Source: Spirosoma radiotolerans (GTDB lineage Bacteria; Bacteroidota; Bacteroidia; Cytophagales; Spirosomataceae). From it: a stretch of 64,000 nt of DNA. Position numbers and translations under genes: made by a program. Position 1 is the first letter of the stretch. The number at the start of each line of letters is the position of its first letter. Under the pieces are notes generated by a model. It was given only the letters and a program-made list of their open reading frames with translations, ran no database searches and was not told the origin of the DNA. The stretch spans positions 2,046,001 through 2,110,000 of the forward strand of contig NZ_CP010429.1 of assembly GCF_000974425.1 (NCBI RefSeq). The letters are read 5' to 3'. Shown here piece by piece: positions 16,606-25,785 of the stretch.

Positions 16606-16659
16606 CCAGAGTAAACCAGCTCAATCACCTTTCCAGAGCAAACCAGCTCAATCACCTTT
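16606..16659 (+). repeat. Two adjacent 27-bp direct repeats before the alcohol dehydrogenase
   Basis: 16606-16632 and 16633-16659 are tandem copies differing at one base (the core of both is AAACCAGCTCAATCACC). The second copy ends 14 bases before the ATG at 16674, so the repeat lies in the leader or core promoter of the dehydrogenase. Confidence 0.9.
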
Positions 16660-16673
16660 AACGACAGGTAGCT

Positions 16674-17834
16674 ATGTTAGCAATGAATTTTCGCGGGGTC
16701 CGTCAAATCAGGCTGGACCGTAACAAGCCCGAGCCGGAGATCAAGCATCCCTATGATGCGATTGTCCGGGTCACCCGATCCCTGATTTGCGGCTCAGACC
16801 TGCACCTCTATCACGGTCGTGTGCCCGATACCCGGGTGGGTATGACCTTTGGCCATGAATTTACCGGCGTTGTCGAAGCGGTAGGCTCGGGCGTACAAAA
16901 ATTAAAAGTAGGTGACCATGTGCTGGTGCCGTTCAACGTTGCCTGCGGCACCTGCCCCCATTGCAAGCAGGAACTCTATGGCAACTGCAATGAGTCCAAT
17001 CCGGAAGCCACCGCCGTCGGCGGATTTTTTGGCTATGCGCACACGGGCGGTGGCTATGATGGCGGACAGGCCGAATACGTTCGGGTACCCTACGCCGATG
17101 TGAGCCCCACCAAAATCCCCGACGGCATGGACCTGGAAAACGCCGTACTGCTGACGGACGTAGTGCCGACGGGCTATCAGGCGGCTGAGCAGGGCGGTAT
17201 CCAGAAGGGCGATACCGTGGTGGTGTTTGGCGCCGGTCCGGTGGGGCTGATGGCGGCCCGCTTTGCCTGGTTTTTCGGGGCTACCCGCGTCATTGTGATC
17301 GATCACGTCGACTACCGCCTGGAGTTTGCCCGCAAGTTTGCCTATGCCGAGGCTTACAACTTCCGGGAAATGAAAGACCCGGTGTTGTTCCTGAAAAAAG
17401 CCACCGACTACTTTGGCGCTGACGTATGTATCGATGCAGTGGGCTGCGATGGCACCGGCAGTGCCCTGCAAACCATCACCGGTAAAGGACTGCTGTTGCA
17501 GGCCGGCGATGCCACGGCCCTGCACTGGGCTATCAACTCGGTCAAAAAAGGCGGGATTGTGTCCATCATTGGCGTATACGGTCCGCCCTGGAACCTGGTA
17601 CCCGTTGGCAGTCTGATGAACAAAGGGATTACCCTACGGGCCAACCAGGCCTCGGTGAAACGGCTGCTGCCCAAACTGATTGATCACATCATGAGCGGTC
17701 GCATCAATCCCAAGGAAATAATCACGCACCGGCTGCCCCTGGAAGAAGTGTCAGATGCTTACCGCATGTTTTCCGGTAAGATGGACCACATCGTCAAACC
17801 CTTATTAATTCCCCCACGCGCCAATGCGGCTTAA
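16674..17834 (+). CDS. Zinc-dependent alcohol/formaldehyde-type dehydrogenase (MDR superfamily)
   Basis: 386 aa. Catalytic zinc ligands are Cys39, His61 and Glu62 (CGSD, GHE). The structural zinc site Cys91, Cys94, Cys97, Cys105 is complete. The NAD-binding motif VVFGAGPVGLMAA follows. Length and the long insertion (FFGYAHTGGGYDGGQAEY) match the 'zinc-dependent alcohol dehydrogenase' subgroup related to glutathione-dependent formaldehyde dehydrogenases. It oxidises an alcohol or aldehyde adduct in the cytoplasm with NAD(P). A small membrane protein gene follows after 11 bases, probably cotranscribed. A palindrome and a tandem repeat lie just upstream. Confidence 0.94.
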   Translation: MLAMNFRGVRQIRLDRNKPEPEIKHPYDAIVRVTRSLICGSDLHLYHGRVPDTRVGMTFGHEFTGVVEAVGSGVQKLKVGDHVLVPFNVACGTCPHCKQELYGNCNESNPEATAVGGFFGYAHTGGGYDGGQAEYVRVPYADVSPTKIPDGMDLENAVLLTDVVPTGYQAAEQGGIQKGDTVVVFGAGPVGLMAARFAWFFGATRVIVIDHVDYRLEFARKFAYAEAYNFREMKDPVLFLKKATDYFGADVCIDAVGCDGTGSALQTITGKGLLLQAGDATALHWAINSVKKGGIVSIIGVYGPPWNLVPVGSLMNKGITLRANQASVKRLLPKLIDHIMSGRINPKEIITHRLPLEEVSDAYRMFSGKMDHIVKPLLIPPRANAA

Positions 17835-17845
17835 CCCCTTATCGT

Positions 17846-18391
17846 ATGCAACCCGTATTAGAAGAGAAAATAGATGAATTTCAGGACCGCAAGATTGCGG
17901 ACCGAAACCTGAAAAGCCGCACGAAAGACATCCCCGGCTGGGGCATGGATGCCGATCCGGAAAATGACCCTACCTACCCGATGAAGCATTGGAACGGTGC
18001 GGACCACGAACGGCTCAATTACGAAAAAGCCCCCCAGCAGCCCGTCGACATCGAGGTCTTGCATTCGGTGGAACGACCGGGCGTTACGCGTGTCTTTGGT
18101 ACGTCATCACCGCCGTTGGGCCTCAGTGGGGCTCTCCGTCGCTATGCCTATCAGTATAGCGAAGCAACCGCTACGCACTGGATGACGCTGATATTGGCCG
18201 ACCGGATAAACGCTATAGAGGGAAAGCTAACGGACTTGGCCCACGGCATTCTTCCCAATCCCTGGATCGAGCGGGGCTGGCGAGCGGAATGGAAGCACAA
18301 CCGCCCTGCTTTTATCCGAAAGACAGCGACGACGGCCTTGCTGATCACGGCCGGCTTCATGCTACTGAAACGGAAAAACAAGCGTAAGTAG
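17846..18391 (+). CDS. Conserved hypothetical protein with C-terminal membrane anchor
   Basis: 181 aa. The N-terminal half is hydrophilic (KSRTKDIPGWGMDADPENDP and a Trp/His-containing stretch). A hydrophobic segment (TATTALLITAGFMLL, about 160-175) followed by KRKNKRK forms a C-terminal anchor with a positive tail. It is placed 11 bases after the dehydrogenase, suggesting a functional link to it. A damaged second copy of its C-terminal part lies at 19567-19684, so this module was once duplicated here. No function is known. Confidence 0.8.
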   Translation: MQPVLEEKIDEFQDRKIADRNLKSRTKDIPGWGMDADPENDPTYPMKHWNGADHERLNYEKAPQQPVDIEVLHSVERPGVTRVFGTSSPPLGLSGALRRYAYQYSEATATHWMTLILADRINAIEGKLTDLAHGILPNPWIERGWRAEWKHNRPAFIRKTATTALLITAGFMLLKRKNKRK

Positions 18392-18413
18392 GTTTTAGTA
18401 AGCGGATAGGATT

Positions 18414-18467
18414 ATTGGTATCGACCCAAAGAAACCACAAGCTGAACACGTTTGGGTTGATACCAAT
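18414..18467. terminator. Inverted repeat after the dehydrogenase operon
   Basis: Arms ATTGGTATCGACCCAAA (18414-18430) and TTTGGGTTGATACCAAT (18451-18467) pair over 17 bases with one mismatch and a 20-base loop. It starts 22 bases after the stop codon at 18391 and lies 64 bases before the next gene. The role as terminator is inferred. Confidence 0.5.
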
Positions 18468-18530
18468 ATTGACTCTGCTAGTTATCAGGTACCTGTTTAC
18501 GAATGCCCTATCAATTAAACCGATCCAATT

Positions 18531-19562
18531 ATGAGTACGAGCAGTCATCAACTGGAACAAATCTTTTCAGACGATACATACCAATTAACCGGTGTAGCTA
18601 TAGCGAAAGACGGTCGTTTGTTTAGCTGTTATCCGTTGTGGCCCGGACCACACCAGTACAGTGTTGTCGAAATTTTACCCAATAACCGGGTGAAACCGTA
18701 TCCAGACGAGCCATGGAACAGCTGGCAGGAAGGGGACGATGGAACAAACAAATGGGTATGTGTGCAGGCCGTGTATGTTGACGCCGAGAACAACTTGTGG
18801 GTAGTGGACCCGGCCTGCCCGAATATGGAACAGGTTTATGACGCTAGTTTTAAGCTGGTCAAGTTCAACCTGGCTACCGATCGCATCGAAGACGTATACC
18901 GGTTTGATGGCGTACTAACCAACAAAAGCTATATCAACGATGTGCGGGTCGATACCCGTCGACAGGTAGCGTATTTAACCAACTCCAATGAAGGGGGAAT
19001 TGTAGTCATTAATCTGGAAACGGGAACCATCCGGGAGGTATTGCGCCATCATCCTTCGGTGAAACACGACCCTTCCTTTACCCTGATCGTGGACGGGAAG
19101 GAATTCAAAAAGCAAGGTCAACCGGTACACCTTCAATCCGATGGCATTGCCTTAACACCAGATGGCGAATGGCTGTATTACAAACCACTCACCGACAATA
19201 AACTCTACCGCATCCGAACGGAATTCTTGCGAAACGAAGCCTTGCCAGAAGATCAACGGGAAGCTGCGGTCGAAGATTTGGGCAGGTTTGCGGTGACGGA
19301 CGGGATGATCGTTGACAAAAACGGCAATTTGTACCTGGGCGATTACCAGAATTATAAACTGGTCAGAATAACGCCTGCGCACAAGCTGGAAGATGTCGTA
19401 TCCGATGAACGGCTGATCTGGCCGGATAGTTATTCGATTTCGACGGATGATTATTTATACATCAGTTGCTCCCAGATCAATAAGCAACCCGATTACAATG
19501 AAGGCGAAAACAAACGAACCACCCCGTATGCCATTTACCGGATGAAGTTGCCAGATGTCTAA
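18531..19562 (+). CDS. Major royal jelly / yellow-like beta-propeller protein
   Basis: 343 aa without a signal peptide. The pattern LTGVAIAKDGRLFSCYPLW, then NLWVVDPACPN, YINDVRVD, AYLTNSNEGGIVVINL and SDGIALTPDGEWLYYKPL is typical of MRJP/yellow proteins, related to SMP-30 and L-dopachrome-tautomerase-like sugar lactonase propellers. The family binds small ligands; bacterial members are often annotated as gluconolactonase-like with no proven activity. It follows the alcohol dehydrogenase pair in the same direction but is separated by a hairpin, so it probably has its own transcript. Confidence 0.87.
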   Translation: MSTSSHQLEQIFSDDTYQLTGVAIAKDGRLFSCYPLWPGPHQYSVVEILPNNRVKPYPDEPWNSWQEGDDGTNKWVCVQAVYVDAENNLWVVDPACPNMEQVYDASFKLVKFNLATDRIEDVYRFDGVLTNKSYINDVRVDTRRQVAYLTNSNEGGIVVINLETGTIREVLRHHPSVKHDPSFTLIVDGKEFKKQGQPVHLQSDGIALTPDGEWLYYKPLTDNKLYRIRTEFLRNEALPEDQREAAVEDLGRFAVTDGMIVDKNGNLYLGDYQNYKLVRITPAHKLEDVVSDERLIWPDSYSISTDDYLYISCSQINKQPDYNEGENKRTTPYAIYRMKLPDV

Positions 19563-19566
19563 AAGC

Positions 19567-19684
19567 GGCATTCTTCCAAGCCTTGGATTGAAAGGGGCTG
19601 GCGCACTGAATAAAAGCACAACCGAAAGGTTTTGTGCGTCAGGTTGCGCTGGTCACTGCCGTAGCGGTTGGCCTTATTCTATAG
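19567..19684 (+). pseudogene. Remnant of a second copy of the membrane-anchored protein at 17846-18391
   Basis: Just after the MRJP-like gene the DNA reads, across two frames, GIL, then PWIERGWRTE, a TAA stop, KHNRK, and in a shifted frame FVRQVALVTAVAVGLIL. The intact protein upstream has GILPNPWIERGWRAEWKHNR and then a hydrophobic anchor. Identity of the PWIERGWR block and the same order make a degenerate paralogue clear. It carries an in-frame stop and frameshifts and lacks the N-terminal part. Confidence 0.8.
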
Positions 19685-19782
19685 CTGAACCGGCCCGCCC
19701 AATAAAGGACTGACGTATAGCTACTGATAAGTTTATACAACGCGTACCGGTGCTGTGCAGACGAGCCGGTCGCTAATCAGGT

Positions 19783-19814
19783 TTGGGCGTGAGCAGCTCG
19801 TCGCCTTATCTTTG
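19783..19814 (+). promoter_or_regulatory. Candidate Bacteroidota promoter before the first histidine kinase
   Basis: TTG at 19783-19785, 21 bases, then TATCTTTG (19807-19814), which matches the Bacteroidota -7 consensus TAnnTTTG. It lies about 220 bases before the kinase start, giving a long leader. No other feature was found in the 19685-20034 gap. Confidence 0.4.
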
Positions 19815-20034
19815 TTGAGCTATTTTCAGGATTTTTTATGGGGACAGTTTAGCTAGAGAATCCCTGCTTGCCGTCCACCAGAAAGCTCGTGGTTGAGAAG
19901 AAGTGTTTCAGCAGCTCCTGCTCAACTAGGGCGTTAAGTGAAAATGGCTCGACGGACAAGCCAGTCCAACCCTTTCTCAAATCAGTTGAGTAGAATTGGT
20001 TCTTGCATTTATGCTTCAGGCAATCAGCGGTACT

Positions 20035-22017
20035 ATGGATAATGACCCGTTACCCGATCGGATTTATCAGAACGCCTTTCGGGCGATGAATCGGGGCTTT
20101 TGTTTGTTGGATGTCCGATTTGATGAGCAAGGCCTAGCTAAGGATATGATTATCCGGGATGCCAGTCCGGCCCAGAACCGGATTGACGAAGGGCTACCCC
20201 TACGTGGCGAGTCCGGGGACGAGTTCTTGCCTGGCCTTGATCCCAACTGGATCGAGCGGTATGTCCAGGTGGCTTTGACGAGAGAAGCGGCTCATTTTGA
20301 AGACTGGTCAGAAACCAGCCAACGATGGTATGAAGTCGATGCCTGCTCGGTAGGAGGCCCCAACAGTTCGCTGGTGGCCCTCAGCTACAGTGATATTACC
20401 CAACGGAAGCGTCAGGAAGAATCGTTGCTGGCGCTCGAACGACGACAATCGTTTTTGTTGCGGTTAAGTGATGAGCTACGTCCCTTATCGAACGCCGTTA
20501 GTATTCAATATCAGGCGGCTCGCGTGCTGGGTGAGTTTTTGCAGGCAAACCGGGTGGGGTATGCCGAAACGCAGGAGGATGAACAATTAGTAGCGGTGAC
20601 TCGCCATTTTACCCGGGGCGTTGCTGGCATTGAGGGCGTTTACCGATACGTGGATTATGGCCCGGAGTTACTTGAACAGATGCTGCGGGGGCAAACCGTC
20701 GTGCGCGATGATGTCGCCAATGACTCCCGGCTCACCCAGGCCGAGAAACAAGCCCACGCCCAGCTACAACTGGGGGCAACGGTGAATGTACCGCTCGTCA
20801 AACAGGGTCGTTTGGTGGCCATTCTCTTTGTTCACTTCCAGCGCGACCACTCCTTCTCCGCCTTAGAGATCGGATTAATTGAAGAAACCGCCGAACGCAT
20901 TTGGGCCGCCGTTGAGCGGGCGCGCGCCGAGCAAGCCTTACTCAAAAGCGAAGCGGAGTTTCGGACCATGGCTGAAGCCGCTCCCGCTTTGGTCTGGATC
21001 TGTTCAGCCTTAGGCGAAAACATCTATTTCAACCCGCGTTGGTATGACTACACCGGGCAGACAGTTGAGCAGGCCCGTGGATTGGGGTGGGCGGTGAGGA
21101 TGCATCCCGACGACGTCAATCGGATTCTGCCTTACTGGCAAGCTTGCCAACAGACGGGTGAAGCCTATGAAGGGGAGGTTCGCTACCGGCGGCATGATGG
21201 GATGTACCGCTGGCACATCTTCCGAAGCCTGCCCCGTCGCTCGGCCACAGGGCAGATCGAGGCCTGGTACGGGCTGAGCATTGACATTGACGACGCCAAA
21301 CGAGCTGAGCAAGACCTTCAGCAAGCCAGTCATCGCAAGGATGAGTTTCTGGCCATGCTGGCCCACGAATTACGTAACCCGTTGGCGCCAGTACATAATG
21401 GCCTCCAGTTACTGGCACAGACCCACCAGGACGATCCTATGCTGGGGGCTATACTGCCCAGTATGAACCGGCAGATGGATCATTTACTGCGGCTGGTGGA
21501 TGATCTGCTGGATGTGAGCCGGATTAGCCGGGGCAAGATTGAGTTACGCACTCAACGGATTGATCTGGTACAAGTGGTTGCTCAGACCGTTGACACTATG
21601 CAGCCTCTATTTAGGGTCTCGGCTCGGCAGTTGCATGTGCAACTACCAAGCCACTGCTTTTATATGAATGGCGACGCGACGCGATTAACCCAGGTGGTGA
21701 CTAATTTGCTCACCAACGGCCTACGCTATACCTATCCGGAAGGGCAGGTCTGGCTTAGCCTGGAGCGAGTCGGTGAGCAAGCGGTCCTGCGGGTTCGGGA
21801 TAACGGCATCGGCCTGGCCGCCGATCAATTGGGAGTCATCTTCGAGTTATTCCGGCAGGTGGATACATCGCTGGCCCGCTCGCAGGGCGGGTTGGGGGTC
21901 GGCCTCTCGCTGGTGCAGCAACTGGTAGAACAGCACGGGGGGCGGGTAGGGGTCCAAAGTGAGGGGCAGGAAAAAGGCAGTGAATTTACTATTCACTTAC
22001 CACTTCTACCGGCTTAA
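20035..22017 (+). CDS. Sensor histidine kinase with PAS, GAF and PAS domains
   Basis: About 660 aa from ATG 20035 (20011 is an alternative start). No membrane segments are seen, so sensing is cytoplasmic. Order: an N-terminal PAS-like domain (residues 1-120), a GAF domain (about 135-285), a second PAS (about 300-415, FRTMAEAAPALVWICSALGE), a HisKA with H-box [14 protein letters not shown] (about 435-500), and a HATPase (about 545-655, DNGIGL and GGLGVGLSL). There is no receiver domain and no response-regulator gene adjacent, so it is an orphan. Its kinase core is clearly paralogous to the convergent gene at 22331-23911. The signal is unknown. Confidence 0.93.
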   Translation: MDNDPLPDRIYQNAFRAMNRGFCLLDVRFDEQGLAKDMIIRDASPAQNRIDEGLPLRGESGDEFLPGLDPNWIERYVQVALTREAAHFEDWSETSQRWYEVDACSVGGPNSSLVALSYSDITQRKRQEESLLALERRQSFLLRLSDELRPLSNAVSIQYQAARVLGEFLQANRVGYAETQEDEQLVAVTRHFTRGVAGIEGVYRYVDYGPELLEQMLRGQTVVRDDVANDSRLTQAEKQAHAQLQLGATVNVPLVKQGRLVAILFVHFQRDHSFSALEIGLIEETAERIWAAVERARAEQALLKSEAEFRTMAEAAPALVWICSALGENIYFNPRWYDYTGQTVEQARGLGWAVRMHPDDVNRILPYWQACQQTGEAYEGEVRYRRHDGMYRWHIFRSLPRRSATGQIEAWYGLSIDIDDAKRAEQDLQQASHRKDEFLAMLAHELRNPLAPVHNGLQLLAQTHQDDPMLGAILPSMNRQMDHLLRLVDDLLDVSRISRGKIELRTQRIDLVQVVAQTVDTMQPLFRVSARQLHVQLPSHCFYMNGDATRLTQVVTNLLTNGLRYTYPEGQVWLSLERVGEQAVLRVRDNGIGLAADQLGVIFELFRQVDTSLARSQGGLGVGLSLVQQLVEQHGGRVGVQSEGQEKGSEFTIHLPLLPA

Positions 22018-22330
22018 TCTCTCTATGAAGATGATGAATGCACCAGACACAGCCTCTTCAGCCCTTCGAATCCAGTTGGTCAACGGCTAACCCGTCCTGC
22101 CAATCAGCAATCGAAACTGGGGTACTGAAAAAAAGCAACGCAGTTAACCCTATTCGACCGCTGCCTAAAACCAACCACTCGTCGATACATACCGTGAATC
22201 AGAAATAATATCGGTAGCTAGCCTAACGAATTCTCGTAAACTCTAAATGAACGCCCAGTTTAAGAAGCAGATATGTGAAAACTCCGCCGTTCCACGGGGA
22301 AGTGTTATTTGAGATAAAGACAACGATTGG
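22018..22330. other. Short gap between convergent kinase genes
   Basis: No gene is seen. At 22253-22277 the reverse strand carries a copy of a motif (ATCTGCTTCTTAAA) also found at 27316, 31983 and 36975. No strong terminator hairpin was recognised. Confidence 0.4.
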
Positions 22331-23911
22331 TCATTCCGCCCAACGCTGCTTTAGTTTTCCCTGACCGATCAACTCCCTGAGCCGTTCAGTCAGCATCGCT
22401 ACATCCACCGGCTTGACTAGATGGCCGTCGAAACCCGCTTCTTGGCTTCGCTCCCGATCCGCTTCCTGGCCATAACCACTTATCGCAATCACGGGTATAA
22501 ACTCTCCCCAAGGCTGCTCACGAAGTAACCGGCATGTTTCATAGCCGTCCAGCTCAGGCATGCCAATATCTAACAAAATGGCGGCTGGCTGGAGTTGTTG
22601 GGCCGCAGCAATACCCGCTCGACCACTCGTCCGCGTATGAGCCTCATACCCCTTTAGTGTCAGCAGCAGACTGAGCGTCAGGGCCGCATCGGTATTGTCG
22701 TCAATGACCAAAATTCGCTCACTGCTCGCTGGAGAGGTCGTCTCTTCAAGTGACTTGGGTGAAACGTCCGGAGCCGTTTCCAGGGTAGGTAAGTGAACGC
22801 GGAAGGTGCTGCCCTGGCCGATGCCTTCACTCTGGGCTTCCACCCGCCCACCGTGCAGCTCCACCAACCGTTTGACCAGCGTCAGCCCCAAGCCCAAGCC
22901 CCCTTTCGAACGGGCGGGCGAGTTGTCTACCTGCACAAACGACTCAAAAACCGCTTCTAGCTGATCGACGCTCAAGCCAATCCCATCATCGCCCACCTGA
23001 AGCTGGGCTTCGTGGGAGGCCTGTTCTAGCCTTAGCCAGACCTGCCCCCCCTCTCCGGTGTAACGGACCCCATTGGTTAACAGATTGGTCACCACCTGGC
23101 TCAGCCGGGTCGCATCGCCTTGCAGGTAAATGGGCACTTGAGGTAGCTCAACCCGCAAGGTGCGCCCTTGTTGATTAAACAGCCCCTGCATGGATTGAGC
23201 CGCTTGCTGGACGAGCTCAACCAGATTGAGGGGCTGTTTTTGGAGTTCGATTTTGCCTTGATTGATGCGGTTTACGTCCAACAGCTCATCTACCATCCGC
23301 ACCAGATGGTTGGTCTGACGGCTCATCATCGATACCGTGGCCGAACTTTGCTCATCCTGGGTAGTAGTCATCTTCAGGATGTCCAGCCCCGAGCGCAAAG
23401 TCACCAGGGGATTGCGCAGTTCATGAGCCAGCATGGCTAAAAACTCATCCTTCCGCCGGTCGGCCTCGCGCAAGGCTTCTTCGGCTTGTTTGCGGTCAGT
23501 GATATTCTGGGCTTGGCCGATCATCTTGGTGGGCTGGCCCTGCTGGTCGCGCAGTATCGTTCCGGACACCTGAAACCAGCGCCATTGGGCGGACTGGGCG
23601 ATGGAGCGCACCTGATAAGTAAATTGGTCGGTCCCCGTTCGAATGGCCTGCTCGACCGCCTGGGTTGGCATTAGGCGGTCGTCGGGATGCACATAACCCA
23701 AATTAGCTTGTAGAATTGGGGCGGGTGGGTGGCCCAAGATGCGCTCGGCGTTAGGCGAGTAGCTGGCTTGATTGGTGAGCAGGTCAAGCTGCCACCAATA
23801 GGTGTCCGAGGTTTGCATGGCCAGTCGTACCCACTCGTCAACGAAAAGGGCTAAATGATCTTCTTCAGGCAGGCTATTTGGGCGGAAGCGGTTGAGTTCA
23901 TTATTGTTCAT
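22331..23911 (-). CDS. Hybrid sensor histidine kinase with C-terminal receiver
   Basis: 526 aa from ATG 23911. Order: PAS (about 25-135, [20 protein letters not shown]) with a PAC-like tail ([20 protein letters not shown]), HisKA (about 150-215, H-box [14 protein letters not shown]), HATPase (about 260-375, DDGIGL and GGLGLGLTL), and a receiver domain (about 395-515, RILVIDDN, phospho-acceptor Asp in [11 protein letters not shown], Lys in HLVKPVD). No membrane segments. The fused receiver suggests an internal phosphorelay. It converges on a paralogous kinase without a receiver, so the two may share a downstream partner; this is inference. Confidence 0.94.
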   Translation of the reverse strand: MNNNELNRFRPNSLPEEDHLALFVDEWVRLAMQTSDTYWWQLDLLTNQASYSPNAERILGHPPAPILQANLGYVHPDDRLMPTQAVEQAIRTGTDQFTYQVRSIAQSAQWRWFQVSGTILRDQQGQPTKMIGQAQNITDRKQAEEALREADRRKDEFLAMLAHELRNPLVTLRSGLDILKMTTTQDEQSSATVSMMSRQTNHLVRMVDELLDVNRINQGKIELQKQPLNLVELVQQAAQSMQGLFNQQGRTLRVELPQVPIYLQGDATRLSQVVTNLLTNGVRYTGEGGQVWLRLEQASHEAQLQVGDDGIGLSVDQLEAVFESFVQVDNSPARSKGGLGLGLTLVKRLVELHGGRVEAQSEGIGQGSTFRVHLPTLETAPDVSPKSLEETTSPASSERILVIDDNTDAALTLSLLLTLKGYEAHTRTSGRAGIAAAQQLQPAAILLDIGMPELDGYETCRLLREQPWGEFIPVIAISGYGQEADRERSQEAGFDGHLVKPVDVAMLTERLRELIGQGKLKQRWAE

Positions 23912-24624
23912 GGACAATCAAGAGGTGACAGTTTCTTTAACCCCAACCCGTGGGCGGTGTTCAGTGCAAGTTACACCGTTGGCTCGCTTGGTCAACCCGC
24001 GACTCTCTAGTCGAGTGACTAGCTGGTTGGCGAAGTCCTACCTGCTAAGTCAATATCCACAGTGGCCAAAGTTCACCTTCTAAGAACGACACACCGGCTA
24101 CGGCGCTGTAGCCGTTCTTTCCTATACAATGCGTTATTGAGGAGCGAATTATGAGACAGTGATTTTTTTCATCTGTCCTAGGCCATTAGTCGTTTACAGT
24201 TTCAAAACAAGTGCGGAGCATGAGTGGTAACATATTTTATCATCACTTATACAGACATGGTTAGCATAGGTTTTAGCCGTTGTCCTCATGAAGTCTGGAC
24301 TTCACAGGAGAAACCGAAACGGTAAATGATCGAGTCATTGAGCTTACCCATTACGAGTAAAGGCACGCTAAAAGCGGGTTTTCAAATCAACAAGACAATC
24401 GATTAGTCAACAGTAGATAGTCCGGGAAGACCACTAACAGATCACCTGAGAAAGCAAAAATACATACATATGTTGAGCCAATCAGCAATTATAGTAAAAT
24501 CGTCTGTAACCGCTCAGCATAGCTGTATATCTCTCTGGATCGCTTCGATCAACAACCGCTTTTGTTCAACAGGGCACCTTACCGCTATGGGGCACATTGT
24601 TAACCAGACGAGTCGATTTGTAGC
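23912..24624. other. Gap without a supported gene
   Basis: Short frames on both strands show no family features. The visible structure is the hairpin at 24082-24122. The region ends at an IS3-type remnant and marks the change into the repeat-rich array. Confidence 0.4.
24082..24122 (+). terminator. Hairpin, terminator-like
   Basis: AAGAACG and GGCTAC pair with GTAGCC and CGTTCTT around a GGCGCT loop, followed by TTCC. The stem is good but the T-tract weak, and no rightward gene ends just before it. Confidence 0.35.
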
Positions 24625-24823
24625 ATGGTTAAACGACGTGTGTTTGACGAAGCGTTCAGGGAAATGGCTGTTGACCTGTCCTATGCAAAAGGATCGATCC
24701 AAGAAGCTGCCCGCCAGTTGGGGTCGACCTGGGACGAATCAGTAAGTGGCGACAACCTCCCAAAAAGCAGATCAGCCCTTAGCCTCCAATGCTACCCTCA
24801 CTCCTGAGCAGCAACGACACTAG
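24625..24823 (+). pseudogene. Remnant of an IS3-type transposase helix-turn-helix subunit (OrfA)
   Basis: From ATG 24625 the frame reads VKRRVFDEAFREMAVDLSYA then KGSIQEAARQLG, the N-terminal helix-turn-helix of IS3-family OrfA. A one-base change in the following G run shifts to a frame reading LGRISKWRQ, then another shift leads to NATLTPEQQRH before a TAG at 24821-24823. No OrfB, no terminal repeats and no further transposase sequence are seen, so this is a short, multiply frameshifted relic. Confidence 0.8.
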
Positions 24824-24868
24824 AGATTAGTTGATACTGTAAATCATTATCAGGTTATCATAAGGCCA

Positions 24869-24984
24869 GTGGCTGTTGCAAAAGCCCAAAAGTGGATTAC
24901 TAAAACGAGTTTGTGAGCTATTTTCTGACCCTTACAGAAGCAAAACGGCTAAGGAATAGGGAATTCCAGGCTTTTAACAACCAC
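24869..24984. repeat. 130-bp-family element, copy A (degenerate, 116 bp)
   Basis: Left end GTGGCTGTTGCAAAAGCC; right end GGCTTTTAACAACCAC, a two-base-deleted version of the inverse. CATAA lies five bases outside the left end. Its centre resembles copy H (AACGAGTTTGTG against AACGAGCTTGTG, and a shared ATTTTC stretch), which shows common descent. It sits 24 bases beyond the stop codon of the gene at 25009-25533. Confidence 0.8.
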
Positions 24985-25008
24985 GCCACTTAAATAACAG
25001 AAAAATGG

Positions 25009-25533
25009 TCATTGTCCAATCTGTTTACTGGCAGGGAAACCATTGAGTTGTAAGGTGCTACTTGGGCTTGAGGCAAATACTTTTACTTCACTTAAAAGAA
25101 CACGATCACTCATTTGATACCCTTTGGGTAAGACATTAGTAGGTACTATTGGGGATGCCCCTTCCCGGTAGTGCGTATAACAAAAAGCAATAGGAAGTAT
25201 ATAGCTTCCTGCCAAATTAGGTTTTAAGGGGGGCATATGCTTTAAGCCACTATGTATCTCATACTCGAATCCATACAGTTTATTCATGCGGGTGCTCATT
25301 TTTGGATAGAGCACCGAAATGTTACGAATATGTCCGGCTGAATCAATATCAAAACCAGCGTAAAAACGTCCATATATGGCATGAGAAGCCGGTTTAACCG
25401 GATAATGAATGCGATGGGTAACTACTTGAGTGAAAACAGGGTCTTGATCCAAAGCGGCCGAGGCAATCTGAGCAATGGCTATTCGGCTAAATAGTACCAA
25501 AACCAGTATAGATAAATTGAGCGTATTTTTCAT
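25009..25533 (-). CDS. Secreted protein, possibly TonB C-terminal-like
   Basis: 174 aa from ATG 25533 (ten residues shorter than the longest reading). A clear signal peptide is present (KNTLNLSILVLVLFSRIAIAQ). The mature part begins with VVTHRIHYPVKPASHAIYG and FYAGFDIDSAGHIRNISVLY. The 'YP..A...G.....F.ID..G.I....V' pattern recalls the TonB C-terminal domain found in many small Bacteroidota secreted proteins. The rest matches nothing I recognise. It is the first of a row of AT-rich single-gene units flanked by the 130-bp elements (copy A at its 3' side, copy B at its 5' side). Confidence 0.65.
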   Translation of the reverse strand: MKNTLNLSILVLVLFSRIAIAQIASAALDQDPVFTQVVTHRIHYPVKPASHAIYGRFYAGFDIDSAGHIRNISVLYPKMSTRMNKLYGFEYEIHSGLKHMPPLKPNLAGSYILPIAFCYTHYREGASPIVPTNVLPKGYQMSDRVLLSEVKVFASSPSSTLQLNGFPASKQIGQ

Positions 25534-25620
25534 AAAAAATGAATTTACAAATAACCCTTCCAAATCTAAGAATTAGTCAGTTAACTAGCGTTCTAAGTCT
25601 TCTCACATAACATATTCTTA

Positions 25621-25750
25621 GTGGCTGTTGCAAAAGTCGGTCAGTCGTTTAACTGAACCCTCCTGCCAGCTAGTTTATGGCCAATAGTTACTCGCCTTTC
25701 ATCCGACTAACTACCAAAACAAGCAGTACAGAGACTTTTGTATCAGCCAC
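25621..25750. repeat. 130-bp-family element, copy B
   Basis: Exactly 130 bp. Left end GTGGCTGTTGCAAAAGTC; right end GACTTTTGTATCAGCCAC (three mismatches to the perfect inverse). The flanks CATAT on the left and GTTATA on the right (CATAA-like boxes) sit about five bases outside. The immediate five-base flanks (TCTTA and GATAG) are not duplicated. Confidence 0.9.
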
Positions 25751-25785
25751 GATAGTTATACAACTGACCTAGTAAAAAGACAATT

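Noticed and set aside
23892..24083. 63-codon plus-strand frame divergent from the hybrid kinase, followed by a hairpin
   Set aside because: It overlaps the kinase start and promoter region and reads as low-quality protein; the nearby hairpin alone is weak support.
24470..24745. 91-codon frame overlapping the IS3-type relic
   Set aside because: The transposase-like reading in another frame explains the sequence better.
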